Assembly (NCBI RefSeq): GCF_037176765.1
Contig: NC_090023.1
Coordinates: forward strand, 106,213,866-106,277,865
DNA from: Anolis sagrei
Taxonomy: Eukaryota > Chordata > Lepidosauria > Squamata > Anolidae
Length of the DNA stretch: 64,000 nt
Reading direction: 5' to 3'
Below are positions 34,101 through 45,900 of the stretch, one piece after another (the stretch's first letter is position 1; each line of letters starts with the position of its first letter). The position numbers and the translations under genes are program-made. Below the pieces are notes generated by a model that saw only the letters and a list, made by a program, of their open reading frames with translations, did not search any database and was not told the origin of the DNA.

Positions 34101-37100
34101 AGCAATTTCAAAAGGTTCTCAACAATGGCCTAATCTATATAAATAAAAATGTAATGTTTGTTTGTGGGATTAACATAACTCAAAAACCACTGGACAGATT
34201 GAGATCAAATTTGGACACAATACACCTATCAGGCCAACAAGTAAGCATCACACATAAAAACACTGAAAAACACAGCAGAAGAGGCTTAAAAAGCAAAAAA
34301 ACCCAAAACAAAACAAAAAAAAACCTTAAAATGCATTACAACACATGCACAAAAACACATATATACACATATACACAAACATACACACACACACACACAC
34401 ACAAAACACATATACACAGACTGGGCCACAGCAACGTGTGGCAGGGGAAGGCTAGTCTATATAAATAAAAATGTAATGCTAGTTTATGGGATGAACGTAA
34501 CTCAAAAACCACTGGATGAATTGACACCAAATTTGGGCACAATACACCTATCAGGCGAATGAATAACCATCACTCATAAAACACTGAAAAACACAGCAGA
34601 AGGGACTCAAAAAGCCATAAAGGAAAAAGATGCTACAGAGTATGCACAAAAATGACTCTTCCAGCAAAAAAAACCAAAACAAAAAAAAACCCACCACCAC
34701 CAACCGCCCCCCCCCTTCCCCCCCCACACACAATAGCATATCTACACTCTCTTCTGGACTAGAGCTCCCAGCATCCTCTAGACCAGGCCCTTTAGGAGAG
34801 GAGGATGATCTAAATGCACTGCTTCAAAGATGCAAGCTTTCTTCTCCTTGGATTTCTTTGAGAGCATCCCAATCCCTACATATTTTCAATTTCCTATTCC
34901 TGGACTGCAACTCCCAGAAATCCTCCAGACAGATAGATTAGATAGAGTTAGATAGGTAGATAGATAAATCGATCAAGAGGACTGCTGGGAGTTGCAGTTC
35001 AAGAATAGGTAGAGAAGGAAGAATGGGGAGAAAGATGGAGGGAAAGAAAAGGGGGAAGGAAGGGAAGGGAAGGGAAGAGAAAGAGAAGGGAGGGAGGGAG
35101 GCAGGCAGGCGAGGAGGAAAGGAGAGAAAGAGGGAGGGGAGGGAAGGTAGGCCACAGCAATGCGTGGCGGGTATAGTTAGTCAATAATAAACATGTTTGA
35201 GTAAGAAGAAACATAAAAACTAAGGTGCACCTCTTCCCTTCAGTTCTTTTGTGAAATTGCTTGCGTCTTTAATGAGTCCCTGCTGACCTATATTGAGTAC
35301 TAGCTTGGGGACCCGGCGCTGCCCGGGTTATTAGAGAAAGTGGGTAATGGCGGTTCTGTATGCCAAGTTTGGTCTTTATTGGTCTTTGGATAACGGCTGC
35401 ATTATTTTCAGGAAGTGAGTGAAGGTACTTGAAGTCCCATCATCCATGGGCCATCCTCCTACAAACAGCAGCAGGATATAGAGTGGGTCATGGGGGCTCT
35501 GTGTGCCAAGTTTGGTCTTTATCAGTCATTAGATGAGGGTAGTAGTGGTGTCAGTAAGTGAGTGAAGGTACTGCAAGTCCCATCATCCAAAGTCCATCCC
35601 CTTTCAAACTGCAGCAGGATGTAGAGTGGATCATGGGGGCTCTATGTGCCAAGTGTGGTCTTGATTGGTCATTAGAAGAGGGTTGCAGCAATCTTTGGAA
35701 GGGAGTGGAGGTACTTGAAGTCCCATCATCCATGGTCTGTCCTCCTCCAAACTGCAGCAGGATGTAGAGTGGGTCATTGGAGCTCCATGTGGCAAGTTTA
35801 GTCTTGATGAGTCATTGGCGAGGGTCTCAGTGGTCTCAGGAAGTGAGCAAAGGTACTGCAAGTCCCATCATCCATCTCCAAATTTTTCCAAACAACACCA
35901 GGACGTAAAGTGGGTCATGAGAGGTCTATGTGCCAAGTTTGGTCTTGATCCGTCATTGGATGAGGTTTGCAGAGGTCTCAGAATGTGAGTGAAGGTACTG
36001 GAAGTTCCATCATCCATGGTCCACCCTTCTCCAAAACTGCAGCAGGATGTAGAGTGGGTCATGGGGGCTCTGTGTGCCAACGTTGGTCTTGATTGGTCAT
36101 TAGATGAGTTTTGCAGCAGTCTTGGGTAGTGGAGGTACTTGAAGTCCCATCATCCATGGTCTGTCGTCCTCCAAACTGCTCCAGGATGTAGAGTGGGTCA
36201 TTGAAGCTCCATGTGCCAAGTTTAGTCTTGATGAGTCATTGGCGAGGGTCTCAGTGGTCTCAGGAAGTGACTGCAAGTCCCATCATCCATTGTCAAATTC
36301 TTCCAAACTGCACCAGGATGTAGAGTGAGTTATGCAGGGTCTCTGTGTAAATTGTGATCCTGATCCATCATCGTTGGCAGTTGTAATGGTGTTAGGAAGG
36401 GAGTGCACGTATTGCAAGTCCCATCGTCCATGGTGCATCCTCCTTCAAACTGCACCTGGATGTAGAGTGTGTCATGGAGACTCAGTGTGCCAACTTTGGT
36501 ATTTATTGGTAATTGGATGAGGGTTCAGTGGTCTGAAGAATTGAGCAATGGTACTGCAAGTCCCATAATCCACGGTCCATCCCCGGCCAAACCACACCAG
36601 GACGTAAAGTGGGTCATGAGTGGTCTATGTGTGAAGTTTGGCCCTGATCAGTCATTGGATAAGGTTAACAGCAGTCTCAGAATGTGAGTGGTGGTACTGC
36701 AAGTCCCATCATCCATGGTTCATCCTCCTCCAAACTGCATTAGGATGTAGAGTGGGTGATGGGGGCTCTGTGTGCCTATTTCGGTCTGTATTGGGAGTGT
36801 TCTGACCCAGCCCCCTTTGGCCTTTCCTTTCCTCTCTTTGTCATCTCGGAATGTTGGATTTGAGGCTGGCCAATCAGAGACCATATGCAAATTTCCTTCT
36901 GTCATGCCCCGTTTCTGCCATGAACCCTCTTCTCCACCAGGGGCTCCTATTGAAGCTGGCCAATCAGAGACCATATGCAAATAGCACCACAGCGGCAGCC
37001 AATCAGAACGCTGGCACATACACCGCCCTCCACAATTTCTCTGTCCGATACAAACACTCTTCTTTATTATATACTAGCTTGGGGACCCGGCGTTGCCCGG

Positions 37101-40100
37101 GTTATTAGAGAAAGGAATTGTATATCAAGGTTGGTCTTTATCAGTTATTTATATGGCTCGCAGTGGTCTCAGGGTGTTAGTGAAGGCACTGTGAGTCCCA
37201 TCGTCTGTGGTCCATCGTCCTCCAAACTGCACCAGGATGGAGAGAGGGTCATGGGGGCTCTGTGTGCTAAGTTTGGTCTTGATCAGTCATTGGATGAGGG
37301 TCACAGCAGTCTCAGAAAGTGAGTTAAGGTACTGCAAGTCCCATCATCCATAGTATCCCTCTACATCACCAGAATGTTGAGTTGGCCATGGGGGCTCTCT
37401 GTGCCAAGTTTGGTCTTTATTGGTATTTGGATGAATGTCACTGTGGTTTCAGGAAGTGAGTGAAGGTACTGCAAGTCCCATCATCCATTGTCCGTCCTCC
37501 TCCAAACAGCACCAGGATGTAGAGCCTCTCATGGGGGCTCTGTGTGCCAAGTTTGGTCTTGATTGGTCATTAGATGAGGGTTCCACCAGTCTTGGGAAGG
37601 GAGTGGAGGTACTTGAAATCCCATCATCCATAGTCTGTTCTCCCCCAAACCTCACCAGAATGTTGAATTGGCCATGGGGGTTCTGTGTGCCAAGTTTGGT
37701 CTTCATCAGTCATTGGATGAGGGTCTCAGTAGTTTCACTAAGTGAGTGAAGGAACTGCAAGTCCCATCGTCCATGGTGCATCATCCTCCAAACCACACCA
37801 GGATGTAGAGTGCATCATGGAGACCCGGTGTGCCAAGTTTGGTCCTTATCGGAAATTGGCTGATGGTTGCAGTGGTCTCAGGAATTGAGCGAAGAGACTG
37901 CAAGTCCCATAATCCATGCTCGATCCACAGTCAAACCACACCATGGTGTAAAGTGGGTCATGAGAGGTCTATGTGCCAAATTTGGTGTTGTTCAGTCATT
38001 GTTGAGGGTCGCAGCAGTCTCGGAAAGCAAGTAGAGGTACTTCAAGTCCCATCATCCATGGTATGCCCTACTCCAAACCGCAGTAGGATGTAGAGTGGGT
38101 CATGGGGGCTCTGTGTGCCAAGTTTGGTTTTGTTTGGACATTAGATGAGGGTTGCAGCGGTCTTGGGAAGAGAGTGGAGGTACTTGAAGTCCTATCATCC
38201 ATGGTCTGTCCTCCTCGAAAGTACACCAGGATGTAGAGTGGGTCATGGGGACTCTGTGTGCCAAGTTTGGTCTTCATCAGTCATTGGCAAGGGTCTCAGT
38301 GGTCTCAGGAAGTGAGTGAAGTGACTGCAAGTCCCATCATCCATTGTCAAATTCTTCCAAACCGCACCAGGATGTAGAGTGGGTTATGTGGGCTCTCTGT
38401 GTAAATTGTGGTCGTGATCCATCATTGTTGGCAGTTATAATGGTTTTAGGAAGGGAGTGCAGGTATTGCAAGTCCCATCGTCCATGGTGCATCTTCCTCC
38501 AAGCCGCACCAGAATGTAGAGTGGGTCATGGAGACTCAGTGTGCCAAGTTTGGCCTTTATCGGTAATTGGATGAGGGTTGCTGTGGTCTCAAGAATTGAG
38601 CAAAGGTACTGCAAGTCCCATAATCCATGGTTCATCCCTGGCCAAACCACACCAGGACGTAAAGTGGGTCATGAGAGGTCTATGTGCCAAATTTGGTCCT
38701 GATCAGTCATTGGATGAGGTTAACAGCGGTCTCAGAATGTGAGTGATGGTACTGCAAGTCCCATCATCCATGGTTCATCCTCCTCCAAACTGCAGTAGGA
38801 TGTCGAGTGGGTCATGGGGGCTTTGTGTGCCAAGTGTGGTCTGTATTGGTAATTTTCTGACTCAGCCCCCTCTGGCCTTTTCCTTTCCTCTCTTAGTTAT
38901 CTCGGAATCTTGGAATTGAGGCTGGCCAATCAGAGACCATATGCAAATTTCCTTCTCATGTCCCTGTTTCTGCCATGAACTCTTTTCTCCACCAGGGGCT
39001 CCTCTTGAAGTTGGCCAATCAGAGACCATATGCAAATAGCACCACTGCGGCAGCCAATCCGAATGTTGGAACTTTCAGGCTGGCCAATCAGAACGCTGCC
39101 ACATATCCCTTCCGCCCTTCCGCCCTCCGCCCTTCCTCTGTCCGATACAAACACTCTTCTTTATTATATATACAGATATAGATAGATTGTATTAAGAATG
39201 AATAACAGAAAAACAGTTATTTTCTGTTAGCAGCAACAATATTGATTTAAAAAACTATTCCCACTACTATGAAAAAGGAAGGCACACAAACACAGATATA
39301 ATTTCTTTAGATTCGTCCTGGGTAGAACTGAGGATTATTCAGTGGCTAGCCATGTTACATCTTGAAAATACTTAGATACAGCACTGTTACATCAGTAGTA
39401 CATACCACAGGTTCCCATCCAAGTAGTAACTTGGCTTTCTTGATGTCAGGCTTCCTTTTCTGAGGGTCATCTTGAGCTTCTGACAGAAACTGGATTTCAC
39501 TTCCGCTGCCTGTAAATCAAAGAAAACATTACAAAACAAACCGACATGTTACACACTTCTACAAGTTGTTGATTGTGTGCAGGTGCTTATATTTATTTCA
39601 GCCTTAACAGATCTAAATAGATAATTTCACCTAAAACTCACATATATTTCACAGTAAGGGACTTACCAAAGGTTTCACAACCTTTCTAAATAAAATACAG
39701 ATTGGGTTTTTCTTATCGGACATTTCTTTAAAAAATTGGAACACCTGTATTTGTACACACATACATAATGGAGCCCAAGTCTAAACATGAAATCAATGTA
39801 TGTTTTATATACAAATATATGTAAAATCAATTATATACACAATATTTTAAATAGTTTGGGGCATGGAACGAAGTTTGTGTTCAGTGAACCACCAGAAAGC
39901 AAAGGTGTCATTATTTCAGATACCCATGTGAACATTTTGGATTACTTGGGATATCTGGATAAGTGATGGTCGCCTTTTCTGGAACTTCTGATACAACACA
40001 CATATCTGGTATAGATTTAATATGGCCCATTAAAGTATACCACACTATTCTCTGGGAATATAAGCTTCTCTCACACACAGCAGAACTCTTATGTTTATTT

Positions 40101-42947
40101 GTATTGTAGCACAAACAGTACATCCCGTTTTCTCTAATTATTAGCCTTAGGCCACAGTTGGCAACTATTTTAATCTATTGAATATGTGATCCAAATACAT
40201 CGAAGTTGGTATATATCATACTCACCAACAAGTTTTTTAATTAGCTGGGCAAATTCTAGAATAGAATGCTCTTCCGGGTTCCCCTAAGAAGCCAACAAAT
40301 AATAGGAAAATTATGTTTTTAAAAGCTCATGCTGCAGTAGGCTTAATTACTGAGATAATAAAAGAAAATTGGATTCAAATTTCTGTGATATAAATGAATG
40401 GTGGGTTTCCTTCCTTCTCCTTCCTTCCTTCCATTAGCACCATGTAAAAATATGCTACTGAAATTTAGAAAAACTGAAACAGAATGGCTTGTAAACTCAG
40501 GCATGTGAGTGCAAGTACCTATTGCTATAAAATCAACATTCTTAGAACAAAACTTCTGCTAGTAAACATTATATCAAGAGCTACAGTTCGGAACCCCCAA
40601 GTAATCTGTAAAAACACACAAGTCAATAACTTAAAAGATTTAAAAAAAAAATAATTGATTGCAGAATAATTGGAGCCGAAGCCTCTTTTGATGGGAACAC
40701 TGTGCACTGCTTTACAAAATGTCCACAATACATTGAAACAGTAGATCAGTTATTACATTTTCTCTGCAAGGGCTTCAAGCACAAAGAGAACATGGCATTA
40801 TATGCAGAGGAAGCACATGGGAAAATTTACAATGCATATTTCCTCCTCCTATAATGCCCAAAAGCAATAGAGAAAAAAATAGAAAAGGCAGTCATTGATA
40901 CAGTTCTTAGAACTACACATTATCAACCCTCACTCACAACCCAGTAATGATTTCAACTGATTTGGGATGTTTATTTGTCCATCTACTAGTTCACTTGATA
41001 CCTGTGTAGAGCCTGCATCAAGGAGAAAACCAGAAGAAAACCATATGCTTACCAAATTAACAGGACTGCTAACATTGCTGTTCATTAAGGCCACCAGCCC
41101 ATTCACAAGGTCACTGCAAAAGAGACAACACAGCTCTAATAGGGTGGTTTATTCATAAGTGTGCTCTCTGTCCCTCTAAAATACTAGCATGTAAGTATAG
41201 TTCTTTACAGTGGGTTGCGGTAGGTGAACCTTAAAAGTTAAGCAAACTATTGCTCTATATTTGGAAGATGGCAGATTAGGCTAACACATCTCTGCATTAA
41301 CTGTTTTCACACAGACTTTTCTCTGTACCAACTACTCTATTAGATAGAGTATGTTTCATCAGAAAGAAAATGGTGTGGGTAGGTTCCCTAATGCCACTGA
41401 ATCATGGGCACCATGCTTTAGGAGCCGTAATCAGAAAAAGAGTTGGGTTTGTAGCCATGGTGGGATCACACACATTCTATTAGTATCTAAACTCAGAAAT
41501 ATATTTGGCATTTACTAATCTAGATGAAGGATTTAAGTAAACACCTGCTCTTAGGAAAGAGAAAAAAAGCACACCGACACTTGAATAATTTCTGCACACG
41601 AAATGTCGGTGGTCAGCATGGCATGTGTACTTGATATGGTTGTGGGATGGAAGGTATATCATACCTATATTCCAGCCTGTTGTTTAAAAAAACACACCCT
41701 TGAAAAGATAGGAAAGTCATATACTCCCCCTGCAAATTCCAAATCAATCTATGGCTTCCATCTGTGCACAATACACAGAATAATCAGATGGGGAGGCAGT
41801 TTTGAGAACAATAGCAAAATGACAATAGCAATATAAATACCACTGTGTCTATTGTGAGTTTTGCAGATTTAAAACTTCCACAACCGCTAAAATCACAGAT
41901 TTGACAAAGGCAATTGCACATTCATCCTGTAAACACAAGATGGCAGCAATGTATTAAGAACAACAGGAAACTGCAAGGTTTCCATCATTTTTAACTCTAG
42001 AAGTGGTTTCCAAAAAGGTTGTGCTGGGTTTTAGAATGTCAGGTAACCCAATCACTACTGTAGCATTTATTTTCTGCACTGTAGAAATACAATAGGAGAT
42101 TGCTACTCTTTCACATTTATTTTGTAGCAGTGGACAACTAAACAATCTTTTAAAAAAACCCAAAAACTACATGCTAGGAGCCTCACGAAATTACCTGCTT
42201 CCAATGACTATAACTGGAAATGATTTACTTGCAGTGATATCCATGTATACAAACAGCATGATACAGGAATGCATTCATAAAGCTGTCTTTCTGTGCACCA
42301 GCCAAATGCATGCATTATGTAACCACAGATTCCCTTTCTTGCTGTGTGCATTCAATCATTTCCAAATTATGGCGACCCTATCACAGGGCTTTCTGGACTG
42401 AGAGAATGTGACTCACCTAAGGTCCCCAAGTAGGCTTCCATGGCCAAGCAGAGAATAAATTCCCTGATCTCCAGTATATCTAGTGCTCAATCCACTATAC
42501 CACCCTGGCTCCTTTCCACTGCCAGAATGACAATACGGTGCTCAATAGAGCAATGGTCTGACTCTTTATGAGCAGCTTCCTAAATTCAGCCAGTCCAAAA
42601 TGTTTATCTGAAGGGCTTGTTTTCAGGACAAGGAGTTCACCGCTTTACTATTACTCTCAACAGCTACTTTTCCTAACTTTAGACTCCTAAGACTACTCCT
42701 TTAATTGCCGAGAGCAAAAACACCTAAGCAGAAGGAACAGAATGCTGGAAGTAGTAAAATATTGCTTTTACTTTTTGACTCTGTACTCCTGCATGGCAAG
42801 AGGTTGGACTGGATGGCCCTTGTGGTCTCTTCCAATTCTATGATTCTCTGAAAAGAAGAGTTGTGAAATGGACCCAACAGATAGGCCTATCTAATACGCA
42901 GGTCAATTACACAAAGGATTCTTAATCATGAAATCAAATCAAGACTG

Positions 42948-42998
<51 letters not shown>

Positions 42999-45900
42999 TG
43001 CATACTGTTTTAATCAAATGAAAGAAACCACTGGCATGCATCGGTCCCCATAAAAAATAAAAGCAAAGCAGTGGTTGGAAGTGGTGGAGACAAACAGCAG
43101 CAAAACTGTACATTCCAATACCAAAACCAGTTTTTTTAAAGTTCAAATCTTAAGGCAGAAAGAGTGGAATGCAAACCAGAAGGTAGAACCTACGGAATCC
43201 TTAACAAACTGCTTGGCAAAGTTCAGAGGCCTGTTTCTAACAACACGCTGATTTAACCAAAGTGCAAAGGCTATGTGACAGAAGAAAGACTCCACACATA
43301 TCTTATTCCCTTTTGTGGGAAACACAATCATGAATCTAAATGCTTATGCAAACATAACTCCTCACACAAACACAGTTTTTGCATGAGTCAGCCTTGAAAG
43401 CCCCGCTGGAACAAACTTTTGAGTAGGAGGGACACACTTTATTTGGCTGCTAGCCTTTGGAGAACAGCTGCACAACAGGCTCTCTCTAAGACACAACAGT
43501 AGCTTCAGCAGAGACCTCACTATGGATCCCCTTGAGTAATGTTATTTCCCTTACTCAGATCTCCTAAAGGTGGGAAAGTGCAAGGAAAAGGTTTTATCTT
43601 GAAATATGGAGGGTTAATATTTGTCATAATTTTATGTACTGTCTTACCACTTCCACACACTAGGGATCTGCAATCCTCCCAAGTTTATAATATTGATTTA
43701 AAGAACTCAGTATTAAATAATGCAGAGGAAATACCATCAAACAGAAAACTAGTGAAAAGTGATGACATATTGCATATATAAAGTGACTTCATATATTAAG
43801 TTACGGAGCCCTCAATGGCACAATGGATTAAACCCTTGTGTCGGCAGGACTGCTGACCAAAAGGTAGGCAGTTTGAATCTGGGGAAAAGGGTGAGGTCCC
43901 ATCTATCAGCTTCAGCTTCCCATGTGGGGACATGAGAGAAGCCTCCCACAGGATGGTAAAACATCCGGGTGTCCCCTGGGCAATGTCCTTGCAGACTGCC
44001 AATTCTCTCACACCAGAAGTGACTTGCTGTTTCTCAAGTCACTCCTGACACAAAAAAAAAATATATTAAGTTAAGGCTAAGTTTTGGGTCAAAATTGCAC
44101 TATGTAACAAAATCTGAATTTTTTTTTTCTGTTCCCAGTCTGAAAGTGATATTTCCTGTTTAATTGTGTGGTACATACTTTGAAAGTAGTTGTTATACTC
44201 CAGAAACTTCATTTTTTGACTAAGTTTATATTGAAATCTTCATTGAAAAACTATAGCAAATGCACTGCAGAATGTCCCGCAAAAACACTGTTTTTGCAGT
44301 TTATGAAATGACAATTAGGAAATGACATTCATAATCCAAACAAAAATCATGTTACATAGTGTTATGGATTTTGATATGATCCACATTCAAGGGTCATATC
44401 AAAAGACAAGGGTCATTCCACAGAAAGGGAAAAGTGACAGCTGTCCCTGGCCACCACTGCCACCACTTCCTTACCCAAGAATTCAGAAAGGCTAGATGTA
44501 GTCCTACAGTGCAGAGAGGGTTGGTGCTTCTTTTAGTTTTTTGACACTTTCCACCCTACCAAAAGTGGTTCCTTTTAAAATAATAATTAAGGTACAGTAG
44601 TTCTACTGATTGTGGATAAGCTGAACCAGGTTTTTTGGGGTGAATTTTGGTCTAAAATTTCTAGGTATATACATGAGTATATACAGTACCAATGTCACTG
44701 AGCGGCTTATGTTAAAAACAAACCATTCCATCCATCTCAACATTTCACATTTATTCTATTGTGTTTTTTTTTCTATATTGCACAAAAAGAACATACCTGA
44801 CATACTGGAATGCTCTAGTTTGTGTGCCAGGCCCATAGACCTACGGGAGAAAAAATATTATTGACAATTAGACATACTGTAGTATATCGATAACACTGGT
44901 CAACACCCATTTTGGTGCCTAAAATGTTAGCCTTATTTTGGAGCATAGCTGACCTGCTTATTCCAAAAATGGCACCCGTTTTTCCCTATCAGCTCTAGTT
45001 TTTGAGATACAGAACATATGCTATGTACCAGTCTTCATCTGGACACCCACTGAAAACGATGATAACCATATCTAAGAAACTACAATTGGTGTGGTCTATT
45101 CAGTGCAATTTTCTGAATCAGGGCCCCAAATAATCCCAGGAACAGGATAAAAACCAAAACATTGAGATTTTATTTTTTGGTGTGCTGTGTAAAAGGTTAA
45201 TTATTTTATAGTATCTATGTAACTCAGGAGAGGGCAGACTCTGGGGATAAGATGAGGCCACAATGGCTCACTGTATCCCATCAAACTGGGATTTCTTTTT
45301 GAGTGGGCCTCTTCTTTGAAACAAGACATGTGTTTAGCATGCACACTGCTTTCAAATGAAAAGTCTAGGTTGTTGCTGCCCTGTCAAAATGTAGCTGAAA
45401 GGAAGCAAATTCAGTGGCAGGAGGGGCTGTGAGAAACAGACAAGGGATGCGGCCTCAATATGCTGCCATGACCAAGTGGATGCCTTTTAGAGCAGATATT
45501 AAAAGCAAGATTCATCCCAATTTACCAAACACATGGCCAGATGCCAAGGAAATTTAGGTCACATATCTCAAGCACAGTGTAATATTTATGACAAGGAGCT
45601 CATTATGGCATGGATTGCTTTTCCCAGTTTCTGCCTAGACACCAAACAACTCCATTCACAGGATCTCTGCACCAACTTGTTTCAGAAAAGAAGCCAGCAT
45701 TCTTTGTGCATTTTTTATACAACAAAGATTCAAAATGTTTCATTCCAGTTTTTGTCAAATTAACTGGATTGTTGTATTCCAAGTAGAAAAGGAAATGTGT
45801 TGAAAATCATCCCCTAGTGTCTTTCCTGACAAGAACTGGAGGAAGAAGTGAAGAACTGTACTTTCATTCATTTCCTAACTCAATTCTAGAGACTGTGGAA

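Larger units (their letters stand above)
35300..37073 (-). mobile_element. Non-autonomous Helitron, family 2, unit A
   Basis: Minus-strand 3' end at 35300: hairpin ACCCGG-gcagcg-CCGGGT, seven bases, then CTAG|T. The 5' end (TATATAATAAAG) abuts the CTAG of unit B at 37074. The interior is about ten tandem copies of a ~142-bp unit (35402-36800). Confidence 0.8.
37074..39176 (-). mobile_element. Non-autonomous Helitron, family 2, unit B
   Basis: Minus-strand 5' end A|TCTGTATATATAATAAAG at 39176; 3' hairpin ACCCGG-gcaacg-CCGGGT and CTAG at 37074. About twelve ~142-bp repeats lie inside (37150-38860). Unit A and B share the same order of variant repeats in part, so one likely arose from the other. 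Confidence 0.82.
39510..42330. other. UXS1 introns, no repeats recognised between exons
   Basis: AT-rich intron DNA around the exons at 40226 and 41053; a short (CCTT)n at 40409-40432. Confidence 0.4.

Noticed and set aside
35402-38860. CRISPR-like array
   Set aside because: Repeats are contiguous ~142-bp satellite units without spacers, in a vertebrate intron inside Helitrons.
11612-44060. tRNA genes
   Set aside because: The tRNA-like segments are SINE heads with bodies, tails and target duplications.
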